Below are positions 8,415 through 21,400 of a DNA stretch of 64,000 nucleotides, piece after piece (position 1 is the stretch's first letter; each line of letters begins with the position of its first letter). This DNA comes from Tetramitus jugosus (taxonomy: Eukaryota > Heterolobosea > Eutetramitea > Acrasida > Vahlkampfiidae): contig OW569374.1 in NCBI GenBank assembly GCA_937625935.1, positions 62,001 through 126,000 of the forward strand, in the 5' to 3' direction. The notes under the pieces were generated by a model. It did not search any database, was not told where the DNA came from, and worked only from the letters and a program-made list of their open reading frames with translations. The translations under genes and the position numbers were made by a program.

Positions 8415-11400
8415 TTATCTTCTGCCTCTCTTTGGAGATGGGGACTCCGCATAGGAGACTGGAGCAGAACGTCGTCTCTTTGCACTTGCCTTATCATCTG
8501 ACTCGGATTTACTTCTGCTCGAGGTTCTCGAGCGAGAACTGCGATCTCTTGAATCTTCCTCATCACTGGAACGAACTCTTCGTGTGGGTCGTTCCATGTC
8601 ACTATCATGATCAGATTCATGATAGCTAACTACTCGCGAAGCTCTGCGACTACCTCGAGTAGAGTCGGATGGCGGATGATCCACTCGCTCTTTAGTAGAT
8701 CGAGCATTACTTGGCTTCGAATCTGGAGATCTATGACTTCTAGACGATCGAGAGGAGCTCGATGTCTTTGAACTGCCACGCTTTGAAGATTCCTCCTTCT
8801 CAGCAGTCGACAATCTTTCATATAAACTCTGCAAAGTTGTACTGTCAGCATCTGTGTTGGCTCTCTTGCGTACGTATTCCCACAAGCTAGTCAACAATCG
8901 CTCATTGCTCGAATTTGCAATAGCAGGTGTTCTATTCTTTGCCTTGTTTGCAATAATTCGATCAATGAGTCGTCCAATCTCTAACAATCCAGCCTTCAGT
9001 ACCTGCAAGCGATAGGTTGGGTTATCATCCACCGTTAATTGTGCGATGCTATCTAAGCTCTCTGTCACAGGAGCGAGCTGCTTACCACACACGCTGTATA
9101 GATCTTCATCATCAGCTTGACTACTTCGAGATCGTCCACGAGTTGGTGTGTCGAGTTGAGATGAACTGCTAGTCCTTGTCGGTCTCTTTGGAGGGGAGTG
9201 TTTTTCCTCTGATACTCGAGAGTCATTCTCAGATGCTTTTTTGTTTGTAGATCTTGTGCGAGAGGAGCTAGAGGACGATGTTGAAGTCGATTCAGAAGCG
9301 GTTTTTGACTTGGATTCAGAACTTGCTTTGGCACTCTTTGTTGGCTTCTTTGCATTCTTCTCTTCCTCCTTCTTGATCTCCTCCTTGAGAGCAGACATCA
9401 AGACATCAACACGTCTCGACAACTGCACAGCCTTGATGCGCTTCTTGGCATCCTTGTCACTCTCTGGTGCAATCTTATCCTCCAATTTGAACAATGGATC
9501 AGTTCGAATGCGTTCCCAACTTCCAATACCATGCTTAATGATACCACGCAACAAGTTGGCATCATCAGCCACACTCCACTCAACTGACCATTGTCTCACT
9601 GTCTTTATATTCGTCTGCTTCCGATTTAGAGTGGCATCATCATACGTATCAATCTTTTGCTTCAATGCTTCCATGTGTTCCTGTAGCTCGACAATCTCAA
9701 GCGGCTCAATCTTCACTCCATTAAAGTCGATAGAGCTTGGAATAGTCGTCTTTGTTTTCGCTTTGCGAGAGTGCCCCTTTGAGTCATCCACTGGTGGATA
9801 CACAACATCACGGCAAGCTTTGAGGAACGAGTCAAAGAACGTCGTCACGTCCTTCTCCTTCTTTTTTCCAATGAGCTCAGCATCTTGTAGGATTGCTTTC
9901 ACACGAGATCGATCAGGGAACTTTTTGAATGCTCTGATGAACGCTCGTGTTTCAGGAACATTGAAACCACCAATTCTGTTCTTGCTGCTGGACTTGCTCT
10001 TGCTCTTCTTCTCATCGTACTCATCATCTGAATAATTCGCATCATCTAACCGATCAGGATCGTAGTCTCCATCGTTTGATGGATTGTAGGACTGAATTTG
10101 CTTGCGCTTCCTAGTGTTTCTCTGAGACTCGTACAATGGATCGTTGGAATCATCTTGTTCACCAATCAATCCTGACCAGAATTTGCTCTGCTTCTCCTGT
10201 TCTTCCTTCGATAATCCCGCCGGCTTCTGTGGTTTCACTATCGATTGATCCACAATCGAAAAGTTTGCAACCTTGAAAGCACTCATGATCGATTTGGATC
10301 TCTCTGCCTCCTGTGCCAGTTCAGCTTCTTGCTCTGTTCTGTTCGTTGTTTCAGCACGAGCCAATATATCGTCTAGATCCATCTCTGTCAGTTCCTTTGT
10401 TCCACCCTCTCCTTCACCTGCCTGCTCACCTTCTCCTTGCTTAAACAATTCGGTGGCACCAAACTTGAGAACTTCGGCCAACTCATGCTTAGAGAATTGA
10501 CTGTATCCCTGCTTGCTCTTGGTTTGATCAATGATCGTACGACCAGATGTGTCCATCTTTTGAATCACCAAATGATCCAGAATCATCTTTTGTTTGGCAG
10601 ACTCGAGAATCTTTTCTTCAACACTGTTACTCGTGACCAGTCTATAAATGTTCACTACTTTAGTCTGGCCAATACGATGCGCTCTGGCCTCTGCCTGCAG
10701 ATCATTCTGTGGGTTCCAATCTGAATCAAAGATAATCACAGTATCTGCAGTAGCAAGATTAATGCCCAAGCCACCAGCACGTGTGGAAAGCAAGAAGCAA
10801 AAGTCCTCAGATCCAGGCGCATTGAAATGGTCGACAACATGTTGTCGCTCTCGACTAGATGTGGAACCGTCCAGTCTTTGGAACTTGAATCCCCTCAATG
10901 ACAAGTATCTTCCGAGTACATCTAGCATCTTAACCATCTGAGAGAAAATGAGCACTCTATGACCCGTATCTCTCAACCTAGTTAACAATTTATCCAACAA
11001 GATCATTTTACCTGACGATTTAATCAAGGCATCAATCTCATTCTTGTTCTCCTTAGAGGCAAGAGCTGTGTCCCTAGCACCATCGAACAAGTATGGATGA
11101 TTGCAACACTTCTTCAATTCTACAACAATATTCAACAGTGAAGTCTGACTACCACATCGACTGAGCTCTTGGAAGTTTCTGCTCAAAATCCACTTGTAGT
11201 ACTGTCTTTGCACGTTAGACAAACCAACACGCAATATTCTCTCAATCTTGTTTGGCAAGCTCTTTTCGACATCCGCCTTCAGACGCCTGAGAATATGGGG
11301 CGCTAATTCCTCATGCAACTCTGATAAACGATCCTGTGAGTGAAGTTCAGAATAATGACGTTCGAAAGCATCCATAGAATTGAATTTTTCTGGCATCAAA

Positions 11401-14282
11401 AAGTGAAGCAAGCACCACAGTTCCTTTAAGGTATTCTGCAGTGGAGTACCAGTAATCAACAACCGACCAGCAGTCTTAAATTGAATAAGAACTTCGTACA
11501 ACTTTGACTTGTCATTTTTGAGACGATGAGCCTCATCTACAGCCAAGTAACTCCAAGAGATTTTGTTCAGAAATTCGGCGTCCTTCAAAACATGTTCATA
11601 TGTCGTCAACAGCACATTAAATTTGAATTTCTTGCCACCTTCAGCATCATGAAACATTTCAAATGTTCTGACAATTTCTCTGCTGCGAGCGTCACCAATA
11701 TATGGAACAACATATAATTCAGGGGCCCACTTCTTGAACTCCTTCATCCATCCTGCGAGCACAGACAGTGGGACAACAACAAGGAATGGACCTTGAATTT
11801 TCTTCTCATGGTACAAAAAGTTTAGGAAAGTAATAGACTGAAGCGTCTTTCCTAGACCCATCTCATCTGCAAGAATGACATTTGTTCTCGTACACCAACT
11901 GTAGTGGAGCCAATTGACTCCCTCCAGCTGGTATTCACGCATTTGTCCACCGGCAAACCATTCAGGTTGCTCAGTAAGTTGCTTGAATGATGTTTCGTTG
12001 TTTGAAATATTTGGATATTGGTAACCGCTGTCATTGTGATGGCTCCAATAAGCATCAATCTTTGATTGGAAGCCAGCTATCGTGTGATCAAACTCCCACG
12101 TACAGTCCGAATAAGGCAAAAATTTCCATTTCACCAAGTATTCATATTCTGATTGCATATTCGTGTCAGCCGGAGAAACAACCTCCTTGTGACTAATCAC
12201 TCTGTCGACTTGCACCCACTTGTTCAACATCTGTTTCTCCATCTCATCATAGACATTCTGCTGCTCAATTTCTTCTGGATTTGCACTTTGCTTCCACGCC
12301 TCCAACTGGTTCTTCTTTTTGATGTAATTTTCTAGTTTCTTAAAACCCTTCAAGTTTTTAAGATATTCGTACGTGAACCATGAGCTGTGTATGTGAGCCC
12401 ATCCCTTCCAATGAATCAAGTATTGCACAATAAAATCGACGCCTTCGGAACCTGCTGGGTCATCATCGCCCTCGATCATATCACCAATTGACCCATCATG
12501 CAATAATTTAAACTTTTTGCAATCACACACGCGTTCAATAATATCTTCTTCAATATCTTGAAACAGAGGTGTTCCTCCCTGTTGTGCCCGCTTGAATTCA
12601 CCTTCTTCATCTGACCGCTCTTCATCAGATCCATCAAAGAACTCGTTATATGATTTATTCTTGGCGGCATTCCTTCCAGTGTCTCTGTTCTTACCGGTAC
12701 CTGCTCTTCTTCGTTCTGCAGCAGGCATCCACGAGTCATCATCGTCATCAGCATCACTGTCTGGATTGACTTGCGATTTCCTACGTGTCTGTCCTGCAAA
12801 ATCCAAAATATTGCTATCGACCATGCTCGATTTCTTGCCTCTTCTGCTGTTGGAGCTCAATCGCTTCGTCGCTGCTGCTGCATTCTTTGTCTTTCGTGTT
12901 GTTTTCTTTTGATTTTTACGAGCAGCACTTCTCTTGTTTTTTCCTCTCTTGCTGTCGCTATACTCACTGTCGTCATCGTCGTCATCGATAAAATCATCAG
13001 AATCGACAGCGCCACCACCTCCATCATCAAAATGAAAGTCTCTATCGCGAGGATCATCATTCTCTTCAAAGTTATACTCGTCTTCACCGTCTTCATCATC
13101 ATCGTCATCGTCATCATCAACCATCTTACCAGACGTAGACTCAGCATAGGACATCAATTTTTTCTGTCGTAGATTATTTTTGGTGTTCTTTTTGTTTTCA
13201 TTGAAACTGCTGCCACTTTGACTACTCTCACTATCACTGTCTTTCTTATCTCCATTTTCTTCGTCTTCATCATCATCATACATGGATGAGTATCCATCAT
13301 CTCCCTTGTTACTTGCTTCATCGTCAGATGAACTGTCATCAGAGGATGATGACGATGAATCGTATGCATTGTCCAGTAGAGACCTTGGTTTTTGTGATGA
13401 CGCTACCAACAATGATGGTGATGGAGCTACACTTTGTTTTTGTGGTTGATTAGTCACAACAACAGCAGCAGCAGCAGCAACAGGAGTAGTGTTACTACTG
13501 TTGCTATTGAATGAATGAACTTGCTTGTCTTCTGATTCCATAAATATATCACCTTCTTCATCTGCATGATGATCAATCAAATGTCGATCATCATCATCAT
13601 CATCATCATTGAATGACAATTCTTTTTGTGTCCTTGAAAAAATGTTGGTCAAATCAGGAGGAGGAACTGTTGTTGTTGTTGATGATGATTCATTACTACC
13701 ACTACTAGCACGACCACCATTGGTAGTCCTATTTGCAGTATTTTGTTGACCATTTGTTTTCATTGGTGACGTAGTGGATGATCGCTTCATGGATGATGAT
13801 ACTGGTGATTGTGCGACACTATTGTTGTTATTGTTGAGAATTCTCTGCTTAGAGATGAACTCGTCAGCAACGTATTGTGATGGTTGAAACATGTGTTGAA
13901 CATTTTGCTTCTTCATCAATGGAGTTTGTTGATTGGTTGTTGTTGTTGCTATTGGTGTGATTGGTATCATTGATGATGGTAAAATTGGTCGATAGGGTGA
14001 CGCTGCATGATTCATTGGTTGAATGGGATGTTGATAGGTTGTTGTTGGTAATGTAGGTAATTGAGGATGTCTTTGATGATGATACATTGAGCTGTGACCA
14101 CCACTCACACCACTTCCAATGATGGTACCACCTGGTGTTGATGGTGTCAATGGTATCATTGGAGCGATCATTGAATTGACTGATAGTGGATTGACCATGG
14201 GAGGCAATGGTCTACCACCATTCGTACTCTTGTTGTTGTTGTTAGTGTTAGTGTTGTTGTTGTTGTTTGATTGATGATTCAT
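8415..14282 (-). CDS. CHD1: CHD1-type chromatin remodelling ATPase
   Basis: A single exon encodes 1955 residues. Residues 1-570 are low complexity: Asn runs, Ser/Thr/Pro-rich stretches and long Asp/Glu runs. Tandem chromodomains follow (~575-680 with [20 protein letters not shown]; ~685-745 with [16 protein letters not shown]). The SNF2 ATPase spans ~775-1250, with [12 protein letters not shown], Walker A DEMGLGKT (~808), DEAH in [11 protein letters not shown] (~914) and motif [10 protein letters not shown] (~1200). The CHD1-specific SANT/SLIDE DNA-binding module is at ~1435-1595 (near [20 protein letters not shown]). The CHD1 helical C-terminal domain lies at ~1735-1825, and a Ser/Arg-rich tail ends the protein. 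The SANT/SLIDE plus C-terminal domain separate CHD1 from CHD3/4 and CHD7-type proteins. CHD1 binds H3K4-methylated chromatin and spaces nucleosomes on transcribed genes. The stop is 35 bases from the RP2 stop (convergent). Confidence 0.95.
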   Translation of the reverse strand: MNHQSNNNNNTNTNNNNKSTNGGRPLPPMVNPLSVNSMIAPMIPLTPSTPGGTIIGSGVSGGHSSMYHHQRHPQLPTLPTTTYQHPIQPMNHAASPYRPILPSSMIPITPIATTTTNQQTPLMKKQNVQHMFQPSQYVADEFISKQRILNNNNNSVAQSPVSSSMKRSSTTSPMKTNGQQNTANRTTNGGRASSGSNESSSTTTTVPPPDLTNIFSRTQKELSFNDDDDDDDRHLIDHHADEEGDIFMESEDKQVHSFNSNSSNTTPVAAAAAVVVTNQPQKQSVAPSPSLLVASSQKPRSLLDNAYDSSSSSSDDSSSDDEASNKGDDGYSSMYDDDEDEENGDKKDSDSESSQSGSSFNENKKNTKNNLRQKKLMSYAESTSGKMVDDDDDDDDEDGEDEYNFEENDDPRDRDFHFDDGGGGAVDSDDFIDDDDDDSEYSDSKRGKNKRSAARKNQKKTTRKTKNAAAATKRLSSNSRRGKKSSMVDSNILDFAGQTRRKSQVNPDSDADDDDDSWMPAAERRRAGTGKNRDTGRNAAKNKSYNEFFDGSDEERSDEEGEFKRAQQGGTPLFQDIEEDIIERVCDCKKFKLLHDGSIGDMIEGDDDPAGSEGVDFIVQYLIHWKGWAHIHSSWFTYEYLKNLKGFKKLENYIKKKNQLEAWKQSANPEEIEQQNVYDEMEKQMLNKWVQVDRVISHKEVVSPADTNMQSEYEYLVKWKFLPYSDCTWEFDHTIAGFQSKIDAYWSHHNDSGYQYPNISNNETSFKQLTEQPEWFAGGQMREYQLEGVNWLHYSWCTRTNVILADEMGLGKTLQSITFLNFLYHEKKIQGPFLVVVPLSVLAGWMKEFKKWAPELYVVPYIGDARSREIVRTFEMFHDAEGGKKFKFNVLLTTYEHVLKDAEFLNKISWSYLAVDEAHRLKNDKSKLYEVLIQFKTAGRLLITGTPLQNTLKELWCLLHFLMPEKFNSMDAFERHYSELHSQDRLSELHEELAPHILRRLKADVEKSLPNKIERILRVGLSNVQRQYYKWILSRNFQELSRCGSQTSLLNIVVELKKCCNHPYLFDGARDTALASKENKNEIDALIKSSGKMILLDKLLTRLRDTGHRVLIFSQMVKMLDVLGRYLSLRGFKFQRLDGSTSSRERQHVVDHFNAPGSEDFCFLLSTRAGGLGINLATADTVIIFDSDWNPQNDLQAEARAHRIGQTKVVNIYRLVTSNSVEEKILESAKQKMILDHLVIQKMDTSGRTIIDQTKSKQGYSQFSKHELAEVLKFGATELFKQGEGEQAGEGEGGTKELTEMDLDDILARAETTNRTEQEAELAQEAERSKSIMSAFKVANFSIVDQSIVKPQKPAGLSKEEQEKQSKFWSGLIGEQDDSNDPLYESQRNTRKRKQIQSYNPSNDGDYDPDRLDDANYSDDEYDEKKSKSKSSSKNRIGGFNVPETRAFIRAFKKFPDRSRVKAILQDAELIGKKKEKDVTTFFDSFLKACRDVVYPPVDDSKGHSRKAKTKTTIPSSIDFNGVKIEPLEIVELQEHMEALKQKIDTYDDATLNRKQTNIKTVRQWSVEWSVADDANLLRGIIKHGIGSWERIRTDPLFKLEDKIAPESDKDAKKRIKAVQLSRRVDVLMSALKEEIKKEEEKNAKKPTKSAKASSESKSKTASESTSTSSSSSSRTRSTNKKASENDSRVSEEKHSPPKRPTRTSSSSQLDTPTRGRSRSSQADDEDLYSVCGKQLAPVTESLDSIAQLTVDDNPTYRLQVLKAGLLEIGRLIDRIIANKAKNRTPAIANSSNERLLTSLWEYVRKRANTDADSTTLQSLYERLSTAEKEESSKRGSSKTSSSSRSSRSHRSPDSKPSNARSTKERVDHPPSDSTRGSRRASRVVSYHESDHDSDMERPTRRVRSSDEEDSRDRSSRSRTSSRSKSESDDKASAKRRRSAPVSYAESPSPKRGRR
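13588..13609 (-). repeat. (CAT/ATG)n trinucleotide run coding poly-Asp
   Basis: A near-perfect run of CAT units lies inside the CHD1 coding sequence and reads as consecutive Asp codons on the minus strand. Similar interrupted runs occur at about 13095-13125 and 13270-13290. They are probably prone to length variation between strains. Confidence 0.7.
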
Positions 14283-14844
14283 GTTGTCAATCTGTTTCTT
14301 AATGTTGTTTCAATTTTCAAGTTCCAAAATAGGAATGAATACAATATCACTCAAATGATTGTTTGGTATTGATGATGATGGATTGTTTGTTGTTTGGTAG
14401 TTGTTGTTTGTTGTTTGTCGTTGTATTGGGAATAGGAGAGTGTGAGAAACAAAAAAACAAAAGTGTCAAAGCACAAAAAAGGAACGAAGCGCTCTGATTT
14501 TGTTGTTGTTTTGTGTCTGCTTGGTTTTTTGATTCTTTTTGTTTTTTTGAGCGAGGAACACAGTTTTTTTGCCTGGGAATTCGCGGATGGAGTGGAGTAA
14601 CGTCTTTTTTTCGTTCATTCAACCATAGGCACAGAGAGAAGATAGGAATTCAATTGTTGTTACAATCGGAAAACGTGGATGCTTCTTTTTATCAATGAAC
14701 AATAATTAATGGAGTAGTAGTCGTTAATAATAATAATAGTTTAGTCGTAGTAGTCGATAGAATGATGATACATGTGTGTGTGTCTCTCTCTCACTGTGTA
14801 AAGCGCCGAGTCCCCACTTTCTTACCAATAGAGATGTTTCACTC
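14283..14844. other. Intergenic: CHD1 leader and promoter region
   Basis: This is about 560 bases between the CHD1 start and the ARPC2 stop, both on the minus strand. On the minus strand it is A/C-rich with many CAA/AAC units, typical of leaders here. A TAA/GTA-type microsatellite lies near 14720-14760. A minus-strand frame from about 14622 is open but compositionally repetitive, so I treat it as leader sequence. No RNA gene is seen. Confidence 0.4.
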
Positions 14845-16163
14845 TTACTTGGTAGAACGGGTAAAGGTTCTTCCGGATGCAGTTCTCTTCTCAACCTTCT
14901 TTCCGGACAAGTCCTTGGATGCTTCCAAATTTTGCAAGAGCTTGCTGACACGATCTCTTGTACGAATGTGCATGTAAGCCTTGGTGCACTTCAAGTGATA
15001 GTGCAAGTAGCTTCTGAAGGAGACGAGCTTATCAATGACATTGTCTCTATTCTTCTCTTCGACGTGTCTCTCGGACAAGCTCATGCTGATGAATCCCCAT
15101 TCCTTCAATTGATCTCTGTCATCTGGCTCGGAGGACTTGACAGTCTCCTTCAACTCCAAAGGCTTCTCACCTTGAGTAAAGTTGACAGATGGTGCATTGC
15201 CCAATGCTCTGTCCTTCTTGGCATCCTTCAACTCTTGCAAAAAGGTCTTTGCCATGACAACATCATCAGCATCAACAAAGTGAATCGAATAAATAATGAC
15301 CAAAGCCTTCTCATAGCTTACAATATAAATGTTCTCATCAGTTCTGTATGGAATTCTGATTGGATCAAACTTTTCACCCTTCTTGAACTTGTCAAACACG
15401 TGAACAAATGGTCCCATCATGATATATCTCTTGAGCAATGGAACAATTTCAAGGTACTTCTCTGTAAGTACACAAGTATAAGGAATGATGATTATTGTTG
15501 GTGAGGTAGTAATGTAACGACGGTGATGATGAGAAAAATATCATTTTTTTTCATGTGTGTGAGTACAATCGAGAATGAGAAAAAAAAAGGCATCAACAGC
15601 AATTCAATGAAACATACTCTTCTTGGCTTCGTCCAAATTGGTCAAATCAAGCTTCAATGAAACATCATAACCAGATTCAGTTGGCTTTGGCAAAAGCATA
15701 TCACCATATTGCTTCTTCAAGTGTTCAGTCATGCCAAACTTTGCAAGTTCAGCACCGCCTTGAACCTTCATGCTCACATAGAGGATGTCTCTGTTTTCAG
15801 CATCAGAGACAACCTTGAACAAGGTGCCGTCAAAGTCAGCTCCTGATGCGTCAACACCTTCAGGCTTTTCACTATATAGATATTCGTTCGTCGTTGTTGT
15901 TGTTGATCATTGATATGATTGAAAAAAAAGCAAATGGAACATTGGTTAGAAAAAAAGCTTTTTTGGAGGAGGGAAAATTTGGGGAGTGGGAGATCACAAA
16001 AGAGGGAAGAAGATTGATCATGTTTGTGTTGTAATGACGAAAAAAGAGTCATAGAGTGATGATGATTTGCTCTGTGAGGAGTGGCAGTTGTGATCACGTA
16101 CGCATTGAATCTCCTATCTAGGACTTCCTTAATGATACAGTTCTCGCTTTCCAAATGAATCAT
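14845..16163 (-). CDS. ARPC2: ARPC2 (p34), Arp2/3 complex subunit 2
   Basis: Three exons, 16102-16163, 15618-15871 and 14845-15461, with introns of 230 and 156 nt (donors GTACGT and GTATGT; acceptors TATAG and TTACAG), give 310 residues (human ARPC2 has 300). The start MIHLESENCIIKEVLDRRF parallels human MILLEVNNRIIEETL. Other matches are ESGYDVSLKLDLTNL, VDADDVVMAKTFLQELKD, PLELKET and, near the end, YLHYHLKCTKAYMHIRTR followed by a GRTF motif. ARPC2 and ARPC4 form the core that clamps the mother filament when Arp2/3 nucleates branched actin, the engine of amoeboid crawling. A DDRDQLKEWG insert lies in the second half. The 5'-most coding exon is only 62 nt. Confidence 0.95.
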
Positions 16164-16742
16164 TTTTCTATGTCGTTTGTTGTTGGGTTTTTTTGTTGTA
16201 GTGTTTTGATTTTTTTTTGGATGGATTCTGTCAAGCAGACAACACATGCGGCGGATCGCTCTTCACACCTGAAAATTGAGTCAAGTCACACCAAACGAAC
16301 ATGAAAAAAGGATCGACCTCTGAATAGGAGATCTATTCGAAGATTACTCGGAGAAGACAGGAGAGAAGTGAATGCACTGAATACAGTCTCCTCGTTGTTG
16401 TAAACCATTCGTTTCATGATGGATGACAACTCTTTGACGTGAGAGTGGAAATGTCGGATAATATCGAATCTGGTTGACTTATTTTACTTATTTTCTCCGA
16501 AATCGAGTCGTTGAACGTTCATTCTTCTACGGACGAGGTGTCTTGATCCTCATGCTCAAAAAATAGCTCGCAAGCTATCAACACTTCCACTTGCAATCTT
16601 TTTAGCCCAAGATGTCCTTCCATTCTTGCTTTGTGAGTTGAACAACCTCTTGTGATCCCATCACTTTCCAAATAACACCAAAAAAACAAAGATCATTGCC
16701 TGACAAGCTTGTGAATATATTCTGTCCATTGTTGTCGCCAAT
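16164..16742. other. Intergenic: divergent promoter region
   Basis: About 580 bases separate the divergently transcribed ARPC2 and type I membrane protein genes. Poly-T/poly-A tracts near 16190-16215 fit the ARPC2 leader, and CACCAAAAAAACAAAG near 16677-16690 fits the other leader. No RNA gene or credible additional coding frame is visible. Confidence 0.35.
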
Positions 16743-18413
16743 ATGAATCATCTGATGAAATCATCTTTGACATTGCGTGCTCTTTGCATGGTGCTCTTTC
16801 TGATGACAACTGTCTCCATATGTGCCCTCAATCCCTCCACACGGAAGACCATGGTTTTTCCACTGGAAGATCAATCAGACTACCTGAGAGGTTACTTCTC
16901 TGCTGTGGATCTCAAGAAGCAACCAATGAAGAGTTCTTTGCTCAGTGATCAGGTTTTTGCGACTCTGACATCACTTCAGTTTGAGTACTTTGGAGTTCCT
17001 TCCTGGGAAACAACTCGGTTTGAGAAAGTATATCTCAACAGATTGTTCTTTGATTCCAAGAGTCAAGTTCCACATGTGTTTACTTCGTTTCATGGTCAAA
17101 ATAATTACCTGCCTGTTGTTGGTGCTCAAAATTACATGCCTCATTGTACAGTCTCCTTCCAAGTGCGTCCCAATGCAATTACAGATTCTCAACTCACATT
17201 TAACAAGGCATCACTACTTCAATTTGTAACCAACATTGTTCAGAGAGGCGACACTGAACTTCAAGATTCTGAGACTCGAGATTACTTAAATTTGTTGGCT
17301 GATTGTATCTCTAGGGTTAGTGATAATGATGAGAAACAGAATCAGTTGCACGAGTTCGCTTTGTTAGCGAATAACACTTATTCGTTTACCTCCTTTGTTA
17401 GTGGAACAAATTCTGGAAGCAGAGGTTTGATCGAAACGGTTACATTTGCCAAAGGCGTGGAGTTGATCCAGATTGTTCCTATTGAACTCTCCACTATGGA
17501 AATTACAAGAATGAGCTTGTCAATGGCAAATATTCCTGATGACCAATGGATGCTCCAAATGAGAGAAGTGAGAATAGTTAAGGTTAGTGAGTCCACTACA
17601 GTTCCAACCATTGATGAATGGAGCGGTAAAACAGGCACTGTCGTCCGGAAGAGAAACAACACATTCCAAATTACGGACTTTGCTATTGTTGATGGCAATG
17701 TTTATCCTGAAACAACATTGGCTGTGTCTGATGACCAGATTGTTGTCAGCGATGCAATCAAGGCACAAGTGAAGGAGCGAAGCATTTCGAAGCAAGGGTT
17801 CCATCGTGTATTGAACACCATCATAGAATTCGAGAGAGATTCCACAGCTAGTAGCGGACAAGTAAGTGTGTCTATTGGCGAAGTATTTCCAGAATCCGTT
17901 TTCTTAGATCAATATGAACTCGACGAACTGTGCAGAGTAAATCAGCGCAAGCAGTCCCAGGGCGAGAAATATGATCCATACTTTGAAACAAAAATAGGCA
18001 ATAGTATGGGAGTAGACGTAGAGAAACCTGCCACCGTCTCTCCAATTGTGTACTCGATGTTCACCGCCAATTCAACTTGGACAAGGAAAGGGAGCAGTAA
18101 TATAGAAGTACTTGTGGCTCAATTCCAAGTACCTATTCACTTTAGGTATCAAACACCTTCGATTGATCAAGAGTTCGCCACAGTAACCATTCATGCACCA
18201 ATAACATTCTCTGTGGGAGGAAGTGTGGTGCGGCTAGGTAATACGTGCCCAATCTTGGAAATTCAAGTGCCCCGTGGTCAATTACAACACAGCGATCGTG
18301 TCAAGATCGGGACAGTAGTGGTAACAGTTTGTGGTTCGTTAGCTGTACTGATTGTTACAATGCTAACTGTTTGGAGAAGTAGTTCTAAAATGGACAAGGA
18401 GAAGAAGGAGTAA
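16743..18413 (+). CDS. Type I membrane glycoprotein, unknown family
   Basis: The intronless frame encodes 556 residues. The N-terminus is a signal peptide (SLTLRALCMVLFLMTTVSI, cleavage near residue 29). A long lumenal/extracellular part follows, with few cysteines and several N-x-S/T sequons (NNTYSF, NNTFQI, NSTWT). One transmembrane helix lies near the end (VVVTVCGSLAVLIVTMLTVW), with a 12-residue Lys/Glu cytoplasmic tail. The C-terminal KxKxx-like ending (EKKE) could be an ER-retrieval signal of imperfect type. I recognise no domain. A second in-frame ATG four codons downstream is an alternative start. The gene converges on the coiled-coil gene with 78 bases between stops. Confidence 0.65.
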   Translation: MNHLMKSSLTLRALCMVLFLMTTVSICALNPSTRKTMVFPLEDQSDYLRGYFSAVDLKKQPMKSSLLSDQVFATLTSLQFEYFGVPSWETTRFEKVYLNRLFFDSKSQVPHVFTSFHGQNNYLPVVGAQNYMPHCTVSFQVRPNAITDSQLTFNKASLLQFVTNIVQRGDTELQDSETRDYLNLLADCISRVSDNDEKQNQLHEFALLANNTYSFTSFVSGTNSGSRGLIETVTFAKGVELIQIVPIELSTMEITRMSLSMANIPDDQWMLQMREVRIVKVSESTTVPTIDEWSGKTGTVVRKRNNTFQITDFAIVDGNVYPETTLAVSDDQIVVSDAIKAQVKERSISKQGFHRVLNTIIEFERDSTASSGQVSVSIGEVFPESVFLDQYELDELCRVNQRKQSQGEKYDPYFETKIGNSMGVDVEKPATVSPIVYSMFTANSTWTRKGSSNIEVLVAQFQVPIHFRYQTPSIDQEFATVTIHAPITFSVGGSVVRLGNTCPILEIQVPRGQLQHSDRVKIGTVVVTVCGSLAVLIVTMLTVWRSSSKMDKEKKE

Positions 18414-18491
18414 CAGTAATTATAATAAGAATGTATTTACAAGTTCCTAGAATGTATGTTCCCATTATGATGTCTCATAAAATTAAGAAGA

Positions 18492-21400
18492 CTAAAATTC
18501 ATCATAATCGAATTCGTCATCCTGTTCGTTATCCACCCGATTCGACTCAGTAAATTGTTCGATGTCAATATCATCATCCCTTGAAAATGGAGAAGACTTT
18601 AACCGAGAGAGGATCGACGAACCTGTTGTCTGCATGGCTTGCATTCGCAAGTTTTGATCACTGAACATTTTGGCAGCCATCATACCTTGTTCTTCCTCCT
18701 CATCGTCATCTTCTGAGGATGAATCTTGCTGCTGCATACCGGGACGAGAGAGGAATTGGAGAGTGGGAGTATTTCTCTTGATTGATTGCGTTGTTTCTTG
18801 GTTTCGAGGTGACAATGAATGATTTACTTCCTTGTCTTGTACTGGGATATTCTCTTCCACTAGCTGATCATTGAAGATACTATCAGCTATTTCGTCCAAC
18901 GCATCATCTTCGATATCACCTTCAAAGCTCAATTCATGTTCGTCATCTGACATCGCCCTAAATATATCAACTTCAAAATGATCAGAATCGTAACCAAAGC
19001 CCTCGATTGGATGATTTAGTTCTTCCTGCCACTCATTCCCTGATTCATAATCTGGGTTTTCGTTTGTTACATCCTGTAGGGGATCGTCTTCTTCGTGGGC
19101 AGGTTGATTTTCCTCGTCTAGTGTATTACCTACTATTTGTACTTGTTCTTTGTTCGAGGATTGCCACCCATTTCTAGAATCATCCTTGGAATCGTTATCG
19201 AAATGATCAACTTCATCAATTTCAGATACACAGTTCTCGACTTCAGTTGTTTCCTGTTCATTATTGCGGGCGAGACTATTATGTTGAATTTCAGCTCCAG
19301 ATTGAGCATCGCCAATAGATACAGCACTAGATTGTAACTCATCAATACCAAGATCATGAGCATATTGTTCCAATGTTGAGTTATCAACGGTGTCAGGTTC
19401 GACAAGAGACAGATCTTTCAGCTCTAGCAAAGAATTGTTAGAAGGGCTATGGGATGGATCATTTTCACTCGCTTCTACAGGGTGTACCGATTTTGCGGAG
19501 TTAACCTCTTCATGAGATCCAATACTTCGAGTTGGCGATGATATAACTGATACATCTGGAGGGACTTCCTCCATTAATGAATGAAGAGAAACTTCATCAT
19601 TCAAATTTGATAAATCATCAAGATTCTGAGGATCATTTCGGATAAAGAATTTCATTTCGTCCTCTTCCTCAGTACTACTCTTCTCAGAATCATGATAAGA
19701 AAAATCTTCAGCTGATTGGTGCTCCTCCTCTTCTACGTAACTATCATCCACTCCAAGTAATTGCTCAATTTTTTGATCCATCTCTGTGCCATCTTCGACG
19801 TATCTATTCTCGTCAAAATCGTCATCTGTATCTTGTTCTATTGATTTATTGAGTGCACTCATACTTTCTTCATTAGTAATTGATGCTCTTCTATGATCAA
19901 AATACTCTGTAGGTGGATGTTCTGCCGATGCATTGGCTTCTGTTGAGGGGCTTAAGACCCTACTTACTCTTGACTTCATAGCGATTTGTAATTCCTCAAT
20001 CTTAGTATCTAGGGAGGATATTTGTTGTGACACAATCGTAGATAGGTGATCTTGTTTGGTACGAAATTCTCCTACATCATTGTTGTACGTACTAACAAAG
20101 GTTTTCATCTTCTTGATCTCCAAATCCATATCTGAACGTATCGTGGCAACAGCTCTTTGAAGTTCCTCAAAATATATATCAGGACTGTCACGCAAGGAGA
20201 TAGTGGTGGAACTTCCATTTCTCTTCCAATCTTCCATGCTAACATGTAACATCTCGATTTTCTCCTTCAAAGAATTGATGTTTGATTCGCTCATCATTAT
20301 CTTTCTCGATAGACCTTGATTCGTTAATCGAAGTTCTTCACGGAGTTTGCTCAATTCTCTTTCATTTTCATCAAATTTTATGTTCAACTCTCGATAACTC
20401 GTTTTAACCGCGTCACTGTTCTGGTCCTCCTTCTTTTGAAGAATACTTAACCCAGATTCTAACTCATTGCTTTTCCGTTTTACCCTGGAGAGCTCACTTG
20501 AAAGATTCTCCAAAGCAACATTCACACTAGACATATTTTCGTCGAAAAGGAACTGAGTTACCCCTTCATTATGAGTGGCTAAGAGCGGTACTCTCCCATA
20601 CTCAACTGACTTTGCTTCAATAGTCGCCAGACGTTCGAGCATTTCATTCTCCTTTAACGCTCGTTTCCTTCCTTCTTTTTCGAGGCTTTCTGTCCTTCTT
20701 TCTAATTCTGACACCACAACATTATTGTTATATTCCATCTTTCCTATCCGCAATGATATTTCTTTTTCTACTTTCTGCCATTCATCCTTGTTTTGCCTCC
20801 ACTTATCCTGGATTGCCTGATACGAAGAGACAATATTCGATTTGTCTTCAATTGACTCTTTCAGTTCTGAGATCGTGTTTCTTGTTGTTAGTCGATGATG
20901 TTCATTGTAACTTGCTTCTTGACTCACTTTTTTCCCCAGAAGAGAGTAATTTGCATCATGTTTGTCATTAATTGTTTGAAGTTGGTGTATCAGTTCATCT
21001 ACTTTGGATTTGAAATTGAGAAGAGATCCATGGGTCCTTGCTGCTGTTTCGCTTTGTTCCTGGCTCATTAAATCGATTCGTCGATTGATTTGTTCGTACA
21101 TAGCACTCTGATTCCTCTTTTGGTAGTCATAATCTTCTATCCGTTGTACTAAAGCATCTTCCCATTTCTTCGTTTCATCTCTCAACTTTAATTGATTGAC
21201 TTCCAATTGTCTCATTGCTTCTTCCTTGATGGAGTTTGACACGAGAGCTGTTCGACTATCGAACTCAAATAGAATATCTTGTCTGAATTGTTCTACAATT
21301 TTCTTCACCGTGGCCATCTCCATCTTCATGACTGACAATTGTTGCAGGTATCCCTGTTCCATTTCTCTCATCCTAAAGTGCTGTTCACTGTTGACATGAT

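Noticed and set aside
9241-10035. A 264-codon open frame on the + strand inside CHD1
   Set aside because: It lies antisense to the SANT/SLIDE and linker coding sequence, has Ser/Phe/Leu-rich shadow composition and no domain.
14347-14622. A 91-codon minus-strand frame upstream of CHD1
   Set aside because: It is repetitive Asn/Gln/Lys sequence typical of the A/C-rich leaders; no domain.
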